Below are positions 17,008 through 26,358 of a stretch of DNA of 64,000 bases, piece after piece. How positions within the stretch are numbered: the stretch's first letter is position 1; each line of letters opens with the position of its first letter. The stretch is taken from contig NZ_SDIF01000006.1 in the NCBI RefSeq assembly GCF_004122735.1, forward strand, positions 62,001 to 126,000. Direction: 5' to 3'. Under the pieces are notes generated by a model. That model saw only the letters and a program-made list of their open reading frames with translations, ran no database searches and was not told where the DNA came from. Origin of the DNA: Streptomyces sioyaensis (GTDB lineage: Bacteria > Actinomycetota > Actinomycetes > Streptomycetales > Streptomycetaceae). A program made the position numbers and the translations under genes.

Positions 17008-17856
17008 TCACAGCCGGCAGGCGTGGATGCCGGTGGTCAGGATCGCGCGGGCGCCGAGTTCGTAGAGCTCGTCCATGATGCGCTGGGCGTCCTTGGACGG
17101 AACCATCGAGCGGACCGCGACCCAGCCCTCGTGGTGCAGCGGGGAGACGGTCGGCGACTCCAGGCCGGGGGTGAGGCCGACGGCCTTCTCGACGTGCTCG
17201 ACGCGGATGTCGTAATCCATCATCACGTACCGGCGGGCCACCAGGACGCCCTGCATGCGGCGCAGGAACTGGCGCACCTTCGGGTCGTCGTCCGGGGCGC
17301 CGGTGCCGCGGATGACCACGGCTTCGGACTCCAGGATCGGCTCGCCGATGATCTCCAGGCCGGCGTTGCGCAGGGTGGTGCCGGTCTCCACGACATCCGC
17401 GATGATCTCGGCGACGCCGAGCTGGATGGCGGTCTCCACGGCACCGTCGAGGTGGACGACGGAGGCGTCCACGCCGTTGTCGGCGAGGTGCTGGCGGACC
17501 AGGCCGGCGAACGAGGTGGCGATGGTCATGCCGCCGAACTCGCTGACGTCCTTGGCGGTACCCGGGCGGGTGGCGTAGCGGAAGGTCGAGCCGGCGAAGC
17601 CGAGCTGGAGGATCTCCTCGGCCGGCGAGCCGGAGTCCAGCAGCAGGTCACGGCCGGTGATGCCGATGTCCAGCTTGCCGGAGCCGACGTAGACGGCGAT
17701 GTCACGCGGCCGCAGGAAGAAGAACTCGACCTCGTTCTCGGCATCGACCAGGACCAGTTCCCTGCGGTCCTTGCGCTGGCGGTAGCCGGCCTCATGGAGC
17801 ATCGCCGACGCAGGCTCGGACAGTGAACCCTTGTTGGGGACAGCGATGCGCAGCAT
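17008..17856 (-). CDS. hisG: ATP phosphoribosyltransferase, long form
   Basis: A 282-aa enzyme of the first step of histidine synthesis (ATP + PRPP to N1-phosphoribosyl-ATP). MLRIAVPNKGSL is the typical start. DIGITGRDLLLD and IIADVVETGTTLRNAGL (PRPP loop) lie in the catalytic part. The C-terminal ~75 residues (from about 205) form the ACT-like domain that gives feedback inhibition by histidine, so this is the long, HisZ-independent form. It lies last in a chain rib genes-hisE-hisG on one strand, 51 nt after hisE. This joint rib-his arrangement is conserved in actinomycetes. Confidence 0.96.
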   Translation of the reverse strand: MLRIAVPNKGSLSEPASAMLHEAGYRQRKDRRELVLVDAENEVEFFFLRPRDIAVYVGSGKLDIGITGRDLLLDSGSPAEEILQLGFAGSTFRYATRPGTAKDVSEFGGMTIATSFAGLVRQHLADNGVDASVVHLDGAVETAIQLGVAEIIADVVETGTTLRNAGLEIIGEPILESEAVVIRGTGAPDDDPKVRQFLRRMQGVLVARRYVMMDYDIRVEHVEKAVGLTPGLESPTVSPLHHEGWVAVRSMVPSKDAQRIMDELYELGARAILTTGIHACRL

Positions 17857-17907
17857 GAGAGCGAGTTCCTTTACAGCTAAGGGTGTTGGGAGAAGCGGGG
17901 AGCTGGA

Positions 17908-18180
17908 TCAGAGGTGGGCGTAGACGTCGTCGAGGGAGATGCCCCTGGCGACCATCATGACCTGGAGGTGGTAGAGGAGCTGGGAGATCTCCTCGGCGGC
18001 GGCCTCGTCGGATTCGTACTCGGCGGCCATCCACACCTCGGCGGCCTCCTCGACGACCTTCTTGCCGATCGTATGGACGCCGGCCTGCACCAGCTCGGCG
18101 GTACGGGAGGTGGCGGGGTCGCCCGTGGCGGCCTTCTGCTGGAGCTCGGCGAAGAGCTCCTCGAACGTCTTCTTGGACAT
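17908..18180 (-). CDS. hisE: Phosphoribosyl-ATP diphosphatase
   Basis: A 90-aa all-alpha pyrophosphohydrolase for the second step of histidine synthesis. ATG at 18180 ([13 protein letters not shown]). The conserved [18 protein letters not shown] segment with its EExxE-type metal ligands and [13 protein letters not shown] match the MazG-like HisE fold. Length is standard. It sits between ribH (34 nt upstream) and hisG. It is separate from hisI, as is usual in actinobacteria. Confidence 0.95.
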   Translation of the reverse strand: MSKKTFEELFAELQQKAATGDPATSRTAELVQAGVHTIGKKVVEEAAEVWMAAEYESDEAAAEEISQLLYHLQVMMVARGISLDDVYAHL

Positions 18181-18214
18181 GATGGCCACTACCCTACGCG
18201 GTCGCCCCGCCCCA

Positions 18215-18700
18215 TCAGTGCCAGGGCTCGGATACCGAGCGGAGGGTGACGGCGGTGGCGACGGCGGCGGTGACCGCCTCGTGGCCCTTGTCCTCGTTCG
18301 AGCCCTCAAGGCCCGCACGGTCCACGGCCTGCTCCTCGTTGTCACAGGTCAGCACGCCGAAGCCGACGGGAACGCCGGTATCGACGCTGACCTGGGTCAG
18401 GCCCTGGGTGACGCCCTGGCACACGTAGTCGAAGTGCGGAGTGCCGCCGCGGATGACCACGCCGAGGGCGACCACCGCGTCATAGCCGCGGCCAGCGAGG
18501 ACCTTGGCGGCCACCGGCAGCTCGAAGGTCCCGGGGACCCGCAGCACCGTCGGCTCGCTGATGCCCAGATCGTTCAGCGCCCGCAGCGCGCCGTCGACGA
18601 GCCCGTCCATCACCTTCTCGTGCCATTGCGCCGCGATGACGGCCACCCGCAGGTCGCCACAGTTCTTCACGGTCAGTTCGGGTGCGCCCTTGCCGCTCAC
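18215..18700 (-). CDS. ribH: 6,7-dimethyl-8-ribityllumazine synthase
   Basis: A 161-aa enzyme condensing the ribitylaminopyrimidine with dihydroxybutanone phosphate, the penultimate step to riboflavin. GTG start (MSGKGAPEL) with GAGGAGA upstream. Motifs: [42 protein letters not shown] (catalytic His) and [17 protein letters not shown] are all canonical. The enzyme normally forms a 60-mer shell or a pentamer. It is 54 nt downstream of ribBA in the FMN-riboswitch operon. Confidence 0.97.
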   Translation of the reverse strand: MSGKGAPELTVKNCGDLRVAVIAAQWHEKVMDGLVDGALRALNDLGISEPTVLRVPGTFELPVAAKVLAGRGYDAVVALGVVIRGGTPHFDYVCQGVTQGLTQVSVDTGVPVGFGVLTCDNEEQAVDRAGLEGSNEDKGHEAVTAAVATAVTLRSVSEPWH

Positions 18701-18754
18701 GGTTCTCCTCGTACGGGTGATGGGGGTGGGTGGTGCTGTCGTCGTGCCGGGTGG

Positions 18755-20077
18755 CTAGTGGTTGTCGCAGGTGGTCGCCGCGGTGTCGGGCGCTCCGGGG
18801 GAGCCGGTGCTCGCGCCGGGGTCCAGCCAGGGCAGGTCGTGCCCCATCCGGTCCCGCTTGGTGCGCAGATACCGCAGATTGTGCTCACCGGCCCGGACGG
18901 GCATCGGCTCGCGGCCGGTGACCTGCAGGCCGTGCCGCACCAGGGCGGCGGTCTTGTCGGGGTTGTTGGTCAGCAGGCGCAGCGAGCGCACCCCGAGGTC
19001 CTGGAGCATCTGCGCGCCCGCCGCGTAGTCGCGGGCGTCGGCGGGCAGCCCCAGTTCGAGGTTGGCGTCGAGGGTGTCGCGGCCGCGCTCCTGGAGCTCG
19101 TAGGCGCGCAGCTTGGACAGCAGCCCGATGCCGCGCCCCTCGTGGCCGCGGAGGTAGATCACCACGCCGCGGCCGGCCTCGCTGACCCGCTGGAGCGAGG
19201 CCTCCAGCTGGGGGCCGCAGTCGCAGCGCAGCGAGTGGAAAACGTCGCCGGTCAGGCACTCGGAGTGGACCCTGACCAAGACGTCCTCGCCCTCGCCGAG
19301 ATCGCCCGCGACCAGCGCGATGTGCTCGACGCCGTCGACGGTGGAACGGTAGCCGTGGGCGGTGAACTCGCCGTGGGCGGTGGGCAGCCGGGTGGTGGCC
19401 TCGCGGCGGACGGTGGGCTCGGACGACTGCCGGTAGGCGATCAGGTCCTCGATGGAGATGATCGACAGACCGTGCTTGCGGGCGAACGGCACCAGCTCGG
19501 GCAGCCGCAGCATCGTGCCGTCCTCGCCCGCGATCTCCACGATGGCGGCGGCCGGGCGCAGACCGGCCAGGCGGGCGAGGTCGACGCCGGCCTCGGTGTG
19601 GCCGTTGCGGACCAGCACCCCGCCGGGCCGGGCGCGCAGCGGGAAGATGTGACCGGGCCGGACGAAGTCGCCGGCCACGGACTCGCCGGAGGCCAGCAGC
19701 CGCAGGGTGGTGGCGCGGTCGGCGGCGGAGATGCCGGTGGTCACGCCGTGCGCGGCGGTGGCGTCGACGGAGACGGTGAAGGCCGTCCGCATCGACTCGG
19801 TGTTGTGCTCGACCATCTGCGGGAGCTCCAGCCGGTCCAGCTCCGGGCCCTCCATGGGGGCGCAGATCAGTCCGCGGCACTCGCTCATCATGAAGGCGAC
19901 GATCTCGGGGGTGGCCTTCTCCGCGGCGACGACGAGGTCGCCCTCGTTCTCGCGGTTCTCGTCGTCCACGACGACCACGGGGCGGCCGGCGGCGATGTCG
20001 GCGATGGCCCGCTCGACGGGGTCGAGCGCCAGTGCCTCGGCGTCCTCGGTGTCGTACCAGCTCTTGAGGGCGGTCAT
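18755..20077 (-). CDS. ribBA: Bifunctional DHBP synthase / GTP cyclohydrolase II
   Basis: A 440-aa two-domain protein. The DHBP synthase half (about 15-215) contains [15 protein letters not shown] (acidic metal site) and [13 protein letters not shown]. The cyclohydrolase half (about 225-410) has the zinc ligands in [17 protein letters not shown] and the [18 protein letters not shown] catalytic stretch. It supplies both precursors of riboflavin, from ribulose 5-phosphate and GTP. The ATG at 20077 overlaps the pnuC-like stop by 4 nt. A short disordered tail of about 25 residues ends the chain. Confidence 0.96.
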   Translation of the reverse strand: MTALKSWYDTEDAEALALDPVERAIADIAAGRPVVVVDDENRENEGDLVVAAEKATPEIVAFMMSECRGLICAPMEGPELDRLELPQMVEHNTESMRTAFTVSVDATAAHGVTTGISAADRATTLRLLASGESVAGDFVRPGHIFPLRARPGGVLVRNGHTEAGVDLARLAGLRPAAAIVEIAGEDGTMLRLPELVPFARKHGLSIISIEDLIAYRQSSEPTVRREATTRLPTAHGEFTAHGYRSTVDGVEHIALVAGDLGEGEDVLVRVHSECLTGDVFHSLRCDCGPQLEASLQRVSEAGRGVVIYLRGHEGRGIGLLSKLRAYELQERGRDTLDANLELGLPADARDYAAGAQMLQDLGVRSLRLLTNNPDKTAALVRHGLQVTGREPMPVRAGEHNLRYLRTKRDRMGHDLPWLDPGASTGSPGAPDTAATTCDNH

Positions 20078-20730
20078 GCCGCTGCTCCTTCCAGGACGGT
20101 GCGATCGGCGGCGGCGCGCGAGCGCAGCCACCAGTCGCGCATGCCCCACACGACGAGGGCGAGATAGACGACGTAGACGAGGCCGGAGAAGGCGAGGCCG
20201 CTGCTGAAGGCGAGCGGGACGCCGACGACATCGACCAGCAGCCAGGCGAACCAGAACTCGACCAGGCCGCGGGCCTGGGCGACCATCGCGGCGAGCGTGC
20301 CGACGAAGATGTAGGCGTCCGGCCAGGGGTTCCAGGACAGCTGCGGGTACAGGGTGAACAGGCCGCCGACGGCCGCGGTGCCCAGGGCGGTGCCGGCGAC
20401 CAGCAGCACGCGCTCGCGGCGGCCGGCGAAGCGTACGGCGATGGAGCCGTCCTGGGCCTGCTGCCGGCCGCGCTGCCACTGCCGCCAGCCCCACAACGCC
20501 ACCCCGATGACCAGGAGTTGCTTGCCCACGCCGCCGCTGAGGTGGGCAGAGGCATAGGCGGCGACGAGGACGACGCCGGAGAGGAACTGGGCGGGCCAGG
20601 TCCAGATCGAGCGCCGCCAGCCGAGCGCCAGGGCGGCCAGACCGATGGTGTTGCCGATCATGTCCGACCAGATGACGTGCTGGCCGAAGGCGGTGAAGAC
20701 CTCGCCGTTCAGCGCGTCGAGGACGCTCAC
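20074..20730 (-). CDS. PnuC-family vitamin transporter, probably riboflavin-related (PnuX-like)
   Basis: A 218-aa integral membrane protein with about seven hydrophobic segments and the PnuC signatures [26 protein letters not shown] near the start and W-x-x-W-rich loops ([23 protein letters not shown]). PnuC proteins move nicotinamide riboside by facilitated diffusion. Here the gene is embedded in the rib operon, overlapping ribE upstream and ribBA downstream by 4 nt each, under an FMN riboswitch. By analogy with PnuX of corynebacteria, riboflavin uptake is the likelier role. Substrate is inference from context. Confidence 0.85.
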   Translation of the reverse strand: MSVLDALNGEVFTAFGQHVIWSDMIGNTIGLAALALGWRRSIWTWPAQFLSGVVLVAAYASAHLSGGVGKQLLVIGVALWGWRQWQRGRQQAQDGSIAVRFAGRRERVLLVAGTALGTAAVGGLFTLYPQLSWNPWPDAYIFVGTLAAMVAQARGLVEFWFAWLLVDVVGVPLAFSSGLAFSGLVYVVYLALVVWGMRDWWLRSRAAADRTVLEGAAA

Positions 20731-21371
20731 CGGTCCATCTCCTTGATCTCGTCGAGGTCCCTGAGGTCCGTGCCGGTCACGGCGCCGCGGCCCAGCAGGC
20801 GCTCGACGTACTTCGCCAGGACGTCGACCTCCAGGTTGACGGGGTCGCCGGGCTTCTTGAGCCCCAAGGTGGTCAGGGCGAGGGTGGTGGGGATGAGGCT
20901 GATGGTGAAGAAGTCGTCGGCGGCGTCGACGACGGTCAGGCTCACGCCGTCGACCGTGATGGAGCCCTTCTCGACGACATAACGGGACAGTGCGGCCGGC
21001 AGCGCGATCTTGACGATCTCCCAGTGCTCGCCGGGGATGCGCTCGACGAGGGTGCCGGTGCCGTCGACATGGCCCTGGACGAGGTGACCGCCGAGCCGTC
21101 CGCCGAGCGCCATCGGCCGCTCCAGGTTGACCCGCGAGCCGGCGGCCAGCGCACCCAGGCTGGAGCGGTGCAGCGTCTCGGCCATCACATCGGCGGTGAA
21201 TTCACCGTCGGCGGTGTCCACGACGGTCAGACAGACGCCGTTGACGGCGATCGAGTCGCCGTGCTTGGCGTCCTCGGTGACGAGGGGGCCGCGCAGTCGG
21301 AAACGGGAGCTGTCACCGAGGTTCTCGATGGCGACGACCTCACCCAGCTCTTCGACAATTCCGGTGAACAC
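20727..21371 (-). CDS. ribE: Riboflavin synthase alpha chain
   Basis: A 214-aa enzyme dismutating two lumazines to riboflavin. Two lumazine-binding barrels are visible: [10 protein letters not shown] with NGVCLTV (about 1-95) and [10 protein letters not shown] with [10 protein letters not shown] (about 98-195). GTG start. The stop overlaps the next gene by 4 nt and ribD ends 1 nt upstream, so this is tight coupling within the operon. Length is normal with a short charged tail. Confidence 0.96.
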   Translation of the reverse strand: MFTGIVEELGEVVAIENLGDSSRFRLRGPLVTEDAKHGDSIAVNGVCLTVVDTADGEFTADVMAETLHRSSLGALAAGSRVNLERPMALGGRLGGHLVQGHVDGTGTLVERIPGEHWEIVKIALPAALSRYVVEKGSITVDGVSLTVVDAADDFFTISLIPTTLALTTLGLKKPGDPVNLEVDVLAKYVERLLGRGAVTGTDLRDLDEIKEMDR

Positions 21372-21372
21372 G

Positions 21373-22503
21373 TCAGTTGTTCTCCTCGTTCAGGGCGTGG
21401 CGGACGGGCGTGGCGGTGACACGCAGATCGGGTCCGAGCCGTTCGGTTCCGGTCACGTCGAGCCGCAACGCCTGGGCGATGGTGGTGATTCCGGCGTCAC
21501 CGAGGACGGCCGGTCCGGCGCCGAGCAGCACCGGTGCGAGATAGCCGACGACCTTGTCGACGACCTGGGCGGCGAGGAAGGCCCCGGCGAGCGTGGGCCC
21601 GCCTTCGAGCAGTACGGAGCGCACCTCGCGCTCGTACAGGGCCTGGAGCAGTGCGGGGAGGTGCAGTCCGCGGCCGTCGGCGGCGCGCGGCAGCCGCACG
21701 AGCGGGGCGAGGCCTTCGAGGTGTCCGGCGTCGGCGTCCTCGGCGACCGCGATGAGGGTGGGGGCGGTGCCGTCCAGGACGCGGGCGCCGGCCTTGACGG
21801 CGGTGGCGCCGGAGTCGACGACGACCCGCAGCGGCTGGCTGATCTCGTCGTCGGCGAGCCCGCCGATCCGCGCGCCGAGCTGCGGGTCGTCGGCGCGGGC
21901 GGTGCCGGAGCCGACGATCACGGCGTCCGCGGCGGCCCGCAGCCGGTGCACATCGGCTCGCGACTCGGGCGAGGTGATCCAGCGGCTGGTGCCGTCCGCG
22001 GCGGCGACCCGGCCGTCGAGGGTGGCGGCGTACTTCCACAGCACGAAGGGGCGGCGGCGCAGGACCGAGGTCAGCCAGGCCTCGTTGCCGGCGGCGGCCT
22101 CGTCGGCGAGCAGTCCGCCCTCGACGTCGACGCCGGCCTCGGCCAGGGTGAAGGCGCCGCCGGTGGCCCTCGGGTCGGGGTCGGCGACGGCGTAGACGAC
22201 GCGGGTGATCCCGGCGTCGATCAGCGCCCGGGCGCAGGGGCCGGTACGGCCGGTGTGGTTGCAGGGTTCGAGGGTGACCAGGGCGGTGCCGCCCCGGGCC
22301 CGCTCCCCCGCGGCGCGCAGTGCGTGGATCTCGGCGTGCGGCCCGCCGGCCCGGCGGTGCCAGCCCTCGCCCGCCGTACGGCCCTCGGAGTCCAGGACGA
22401 CGCAGCCGACCACGGGGTTGGGGCTGGTGTGCCCGAGGCCGCGCGCGGCGAGCTCGATGGCCCGGCGCATCGCCGCGGTCTCAACGGGGGCTGGGGTGGC
22501 CAC
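21373..22503 (-). CDS. ribD: Riboflavin-specific deaminase/reductase
   Basis: A 376-aa bifunctional enzyme. The N-terminal cytidine-deaminase-like zinc domain has HAEIHAL and LEPCNHTGRTGPC near residues 50-90. The reductase domain (about 150-370) contains TLDGRVAAADGTSRWI and LEGGPTLAGAFL. It converts the GTP-derived pyrimidine to the ribitylamino compound. I prefer the GTG at 22503, which has AGGAGG 5 nt upstream; an ATG six codons earlier overlaps that ribosome site. It is first gene of the operon behind the FMN riboswitch. Confidence 0.95.
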   Translation of the reverse strand: MATPAPVETAAMRRAIELAARGLGHTSPNPVVGCVVLDSEGRTAGEGWHRRAGGPHAEIHALRAAGERARGGTALVTLEPCNHTGRTGPCARALIDAGITRVVYAVADPDPRATGGAFTLAEAGVDVEGGLLADEAAAGNEAWLTSVLRRRPFVLWKYAATLDGRVAAADGTSRWITSPESRADVHRLRAAADAVIVGSGTARADDPQLGARIGGLADDEISQPLRVVVDSGATAVKAGARVLDGTAPTLIAVAEDADAGHLEGLAPLVRLPRAADGRGLHLPALLQALYEREVRSVLLEGGPTLAGAFLAAQVVDKVVGYLAPVLLGAGPAVLGDAGITTIAQALRLDVTGTERLGPDLRVTATPVRHALNEENN

Positions 22504-22990
22504 CGGGTCCTCCTGCCTCATCGGGCACGGACTCCGGGGCTGTCAGGACGACAGAAAGCGGAAACGCGGCAACGGGGACACCGGGCCGGAAAAGGTGGGC
22601 CCGCCCGGAAACGACCGGACGCGCCGCCGACGGCGGTGTACCGAAGCTCGCCCGCCGCGCACTGCCTCCCATCCGGACTTTCACCGTCGGTGCAGGAATT
22701 TCACCTGCTCAACCGGCCGCTGGCTGCGGACGGGTCGCGGACTGTAACCGCCGGTTCGGAATTACACCGACCCCGGAGTGCGCTGCTGCTCTTATGTCAG
22801 TACGGCCTCAGTCTGCCACGGCCGATCGTCGCCCATGCGGGCGAAGCCCTGTGGGCTGCCTCACAACGCTCGGCGCGCCGCCTGTCACAGAACGCACCCG
22901 TGTTCCGTCATAACGGAACGACACACGTCCCCTCCCCACCCTTCTCACCTTCTCTCTCCTTCACCCCTCTCCTTCAAGGACTGATTCGCA
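22504..22990. other. Divergent regulatory region, ribD / NAD(P)-binding gene
   Basis: About 150 nt lie between the riboswitch and ribD, GC-rich with short complementary runs that could form the expression platform. The 200 nt right of the riboswitch hold the presumed divergent promoters. No gene is seen. Confidence 0.5.
22658..22782 (-). promoter_or_regulatory. FMN riboswitch (RFN element)
   Basis: On the minus strand the conserved helices appear in order: GGGGTCGGTGTAATTCCGAA, CCGGCGGTTA, a variable arm, AGCAGGTGAAATTCCTGCAC, CGACGGTGAAAGTCCGGATG and the closing GGAGGCAGTG. This matches the RFN consensus closely. FMN binding is expected to reduce expression of the ribD-ribE-pnuC-like-ribBA-ribH operon (and perhaps hisE-hisG). 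Confidence 0.95.
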
Positions 22991-23794
22991 ATGGCGACAA
23001 TTCTGGTGACCGGCGGCACCGGCACACTCGGGCGGGCCCTGGTCGGCCGGCTGCTCGACGACGGTCATGACGTCCGGTCACTGAGCAGACGGCCGCACAC
23101 CGGCACGGGGCGGCCGCGGCCGCGGTCGTACGCGGTCGATCTGCGCGACGGAACGGGGCTGGCCGAGGCGGTGGCGGGTGCGGACGCGATCGTGCACTGC
23201 GCCTCGTCACCCGCCGGCGGGGACACGGAGGCGGCCGGGCGGCTCGTCCAGGCGGCGAAGGCGGCGGGGGTCGGGCATCTGGTGTACATCTCGATCGTCG
23301 GGGTGGACCGGATCCCGTTCGGCTACTACCGCACCAAGCTGGCCGTGGAGCGGCTGATCGAGGACTCCGGCATCGGCTGGACGGTGCTGCGGACGACGCA
23401 GTTCCACAATCTGGTGCTCGGGGTGATCAAGGCGGGCGCCCGGTCGCCGGTGCTGCCGGTGCCGACGGGCGTACGGGTACAGCCGGTCGAGGTGCACGAA
23501 GTGGCTGCCCGGCTGGCCGATTTGGCGGTCGGCGAACCGGCGGGCCGGGTCAGCGACCTGGGCGGTCCGGAGGTGCTGGACGCCCGGGATCTGGTGCGGA
23601 CGACGCTGCGGGCGGGCGGGCGGCGCCGGCTGCTGGTGCCGCTGTGGCTGCCGGGCGCGGGGGGTGCGGCACTGCGGCGTGGCGAGAACCTCACACCGCA
23701 ACACGCCGACGGGCGGCGGACCTACGCCGCGTTTCTCGCCGCGCGCACGGGCGGCGCGGCGGATCGGTCCGCGGGGGCGAACAGTTCGTCCTGA
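22991..23794 (+). CDS. Atypical SDR / NmrA-like NAD(P)-binding protein
   Basis: A 267-aa cytoplasmic protein starting MATILVTGGTGTLGRALV with the glycine-rich cofactor loop. AAGVGHLVYISIVGVDRIPFGYYRTKLAVE holds the Tyr-x3-Lys pair of the extended SDR class. VLRTTQFHN and a C-terminal PxxVxVQPVEVHEVA follow, as in NmrA-like oxidoreductases of unknown substrate. AAGGA precedes the ATG. It is transcribed away from the rib operon and may be controlled separately. Whether it is an active dehydrogenase or a redox sensor is not decided by sequence. Confidence 0.82.
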   Translation: MATILVTGGTGTLGRALVGRLLDDGHDVRSLSRRPHTGTGRPRPRSYAVDLRDGTGLAEAVAGADAIVHCASSPAGGDTEAAGRLVQAAKAAGVGHLVYISIVGVDRIPFGYYRTKLAVERLIEDSGIGWTVLRTTQFHNLVLGVIKAGARSPVLPVPTGVRVQPVEVHEVAARLADLAVGEPAGRVSDLGGPEVLDARDLVRTTLRAGGRRRLLVPLWLPGAGGAALRRGENLTPQHADGRRTYAAFLAARTGGAADRSAGANSSS

Positions 23795-23876
23795 GCGGCC
23801 TCCCGCGCGGCGAGGACTGCGCCGTATCGACAGCGGAGCCGGCCGGTGGCGGACGGCCGGCGGGCGCGCTGCTGCC

Positions 23877-24371
23877 TCAGGCCGCGTCCGCCTCCACGTC
23901 CGTCTCCGTCTCCGCGGTGGCCGGCCGGAGCAGGTCCGCGGCGACCGCCCGGGCATGGTCGGACCACGGGGTGGGGCGCAGTGTCCGGGCGTCGACCCGG
24001 ACGAGGACCCGGTGGCCCTGGGCGTAGGTCTCGGCGCCGTCGGCCGAGCAGAGCCGGAAGCCGTAGGTGAGGCCGGTGCGGCCGAGGCGTTCCACCCACA
24101 GATGCGCCGCGTACCGGCCGGGCCGGGTGATCGGGCGCTCGTAGGAGACGCGCATCTCCTTGATGACGTTGCACATGTCCCCCGCGGCGGCCCAGTCACC
24201 GTCGAAGCGGAAGCCCCGGCCGTGCCAGTACTCCGCCCAGGCGCGCTCCGCCAGCAGCGGGTAGCGGGAGTTGTGGAGCATGCCGAGCGCGTCGAGGTCG
24301 TCGAAGTGGACGGTGACGGGGACCAGTTCGCCGTACGGGACGGTGGGGACCTGGAGGGGTTCGACGCTCAC
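23877..24371 (-). CDS. Hotdog-fold acyl-CoA thioesterase (4HBT)
   Basis: A 164-aa protein. GTG at 24371 with AGGAG 8 nt upstream is preferred over upstream starts whose codons are proline/histidine-rich and non-coding. FDDLDALGMLHNSRYPLLAERA is the signature of 4-hydroxybenzoyl-CoA-type thioesterases, with the catalytic Asp. A typical beta-sheet core follows (RYAAHLWVERLGRTGLTYGF). It should hydrolyse an acyl-CoA or acyl-ACP thioester in the cytoplasm; the chain is unknown. It is convergent with the SDR gene. Confidence 0.85.
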   Translation of the reverse strand: MSVEPLQVPTVPYGELVPVTVHFDDLDALGMLHNSRYPLLAERAWAEYWHGRGFRFDGDWAAAGDMCNVIKEMRVSYERPITRPGRYAAHLWVERLGRTGLTYGFRLCSADGAETYAQGHRVLVRVDARTLRPTPWSDHARAVAADLLRPATAETETDVEADAA

Positions 24372-24680
24372 GGGTGATGCTCCTGGGGTGGTGGTGTGCC
24401 GGCCGGCGCGGTGGAAGCGGAGGTGCAGCGCAAACGGACGGTGCGGTGGAAGCGGTGGGTGCTGTGGGGCAGGTAGGTGCTGTGGGGCAGGTGGCACTCG
24501 TGTGAGCCACCTGCCCCAGCCATCGTAAGCGGATGCTTAGGACGCTTCGTCCGGCGGGGCGACGATCGGCGCGCGGCATGACGGCGCCGCGGGCACCGGG
24601 CCCGTCCACCGGTCACGGCCTGTCCACGGTCACGGCCCGTCGACCGGTCGCACCCGGACACCTGCGGACACCTGCGTGCC
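24372..24680. other. Intergenic region, uraA to thioesterase
   Basis: No gene. It contains an 18-bp tandem duplication (24458-24475 and 24476-24493) and a strong inverted repeat (next entry). The uraA-proximal part has short repeats around CGGTCACGGCC and GGACACCTGCG. Confidence 0.5.
24484..24517. terminator. 12-bp inverted repeat between uraA and thioesterase gene
   Basis: Arms GGGGCAGGTGGC (24484-24495) and GCCACCTGCCCC (24506-24517) pair perfectly around a 10-nt loop. The left arm is part of the 18-bp tandem repeat. A terminator for the uraA transcript is the simplest reading. No U-tract is visible. Confidence 0.45.
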
Positions 24681-26066
24681 TCAGCCCTCCCCGTCCGTCC
24701 GCTCCGTGTCCTCCCCGGTCCCGGCGTCGAGGAGTGGCGGGTGTGGCCGGCCCGCCACCCTGGAGAGCCACCGCAGGGAGTGGTAGCCGGTGAGTACGGT
24801 GAGCGTGCCCAGCGCGATGCCGCTCAGCTCGAAGTTCTCGGTGAGCTTCAGCGAGACGCCGCCAATGGCGATGATGATCCCGGCCGCTGCCGGAATGAGG
24901 TTCAGGGGGACCGAGAAATCCACCTTGTTCCGGACCCAGATCTGGGCTCCCAGCAGGCCGATCATGCCGTACAGGATGACGGTGATACCGCCCAGCACCC
25001 CGCCGGGGATCGCCGCCACCACCGCGCCGAACTTCGGGCACAAGCCGAAGAGCAGGGCGAAGCCGGCCGCCGCCCAATAGGCCGCGGTGGAGTAGACCCT
25101 GGTGGCCGCCATGACGCCGATGTTCTCGGCGTAGGTCGTGGTGGCGGGGCCACCCACCGCAGTCGACAGGACAGTTGCCGTGCCATCGGCGACGAGGGCC
25201 ATGCCCATCTTGTCGTCCAGCGGATCGCCGGTCATTGCGGAGACCGCCTTGATGTGTCCGGCATTCTCCGCGATCAGCGCGACCAGGACCGGCAGCGCGA
25301 CGAGGACCGCGGAGGCGGAGAAATTCGGTGCGTGAAATGTGGGAAGGCCGATCCAGTCAGCCTTTTCGACGCCGGAAAAGTCGATGCGCCAGTGGTCGGT
25401 GAGCTTGCCCGCACCATTGACCGAATGAATTTTCCCCGCGGTACGGTCCAGAATCCAGGACAGCGCATAGCCGAAGACCAGGCCCAAGAAGATGGCGATC
25501 CGCGACCAGAAGCCCCGGAGCACGACGAGCGCGAGTCCGGTGAACAACATCGTCGCCAGAGCCGTCCACTGATCCTGGGGCCAGTACGTGGACGCCGTAA
25601 CGGGGGCGAGGTTGAAGCCGATCAGCATCACGACCGCGCCGGTCACCGTCGGCGGGAGCACGGCGTGGATCACACCGGCCCCGACGACATGGATGGCAAG
25701 GCCGCAGCCGGCAAGGCAGGCACCCACCACGAGCATCGCCCCCGTCAGCGTGCCGGCGTCACCGCCCTGCCCCGCGATCACGGCGGAGACGCCCACGAAG
25801 GAGAGTGAGGAGCCCAAGTAGCTGGGGATGCGTCCGCGGGTCATCACCAAGAACAGTGCGGTGGCGACACCCGACGCCATCAGGGCAAGACTGGGATCCA
25901 GCCCCATGAGCACGGGGGCGACGAAACACGCCCCGATCATCGACACCACGTGCTGGGCGCCGAGCGCGATCGTCCGCCCCCACGTCAGGCGCTCCTGTGG
26001 CTTGACCACCTCGCCGGGCTGCAGATGCCGCCCGTCCCCATGAAGTTTCCACCCGAAGCCGGCCAT
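24681..26066 (-). CDS. uraA: Uracil permease (NCS2/SLC23 family)
   Basis: A 461-aa membrane protein with about 12-14 hydrophobic segments. Family motifs: LGAQHVVSMIGACFVAPVLMG near the start, VALIAENAGHIKAVSAMTG (the NCS2 signature with the conserved Glu that contacts the base) and GGPATTTYAENIGVMAATRVYS. It is a proton-coupled uracil (possibly xanthine) importer. ATG at 26066 with GGAGAG upstream. It is apparently monocistronic. The regulatory region carries a 30-bp direct repeat; no PyrR-binding loop was seen in the leader. Confidence 0.9.
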   Translation of the reverse strand: MAGFGWKLHGDGRHLQPGEVVKPQERLTWGRTIALGAQHVVSMIGACFVAPVLMGLDPSLALMASGVATALFLVMTRGRIPSYLGSSLSFVGVSAVIAGQGGDAGTLTGAMLVVGACLAGCGLAIHVVGAGVIHAVLPPTVTGAVVMLIGFNLAPVTASTYWPQDQWTALATMLFTGLALVVLRGFWSRIAIFLGLVFGYALSWILDRTAGKIHSVNGAGKLTDHWRIDFSGVEKADWIGLPTFHAPNFSASAVLVALPVLVALIAENAGHIKAVSAMTGDPLDDKMGMALVADGTATVLSTAVGGPATTTYAENIGVMAATRVYSTAAYWAAAGFALLFGLCPKFGAVVAAIPGGVLGGITVILYGMIGLLGAQIWVRNKVDFSVPLNLIPAAAGIIIAIGGVSLKLTENFELSGIALGTLTVLTGYHSLRWLSRVAGRPHPPLLDAGTGEDTERTDGEG

Positions 26067-26190
26067 GTTCACTCTCCACTCTGCGACGCCCTGCAGGTCA
26101 CAGAGCCGAGGTGATTCATAGTCGAACGACTGCGTGGGGACAAACCGAAGCCGAGGCGCAGTAGGCGAGTGGCCTGGGGGATGCGGGGTT

Positions 26191-26252
26191 CGGCAGCCGT
26201 GCCGTTCAGTGGCCGCGCCGTACGGCAGCCGCGCCGTTCGATGGCCGCGCCG
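26191..26252. repeat. 30-bp direct repeat in the uraA upstream region
   Basis: Two copies of CGGCAGCCGYGCCGTTC-RR-TGGCCGCGCCG at 26191-26220 and 26223-26252, period 32, differing at 3 positions. A degenerate partial copy follows near 26280. It lies between divergent uraA and the DUF5995 gene, 125-185 nt from the uraA start. Confidence 0.7.
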
Positions 26253-26358
26253 CGTCGGGCGCACCGTTCCACAAGAGGGCGCGCCGTTCGTTACCCCGTA
26301 TCGGTCAACGGCCTCTGCCATCCCGCGAGATCCGTCACCGCGGTGTCACGCTGAGTGG

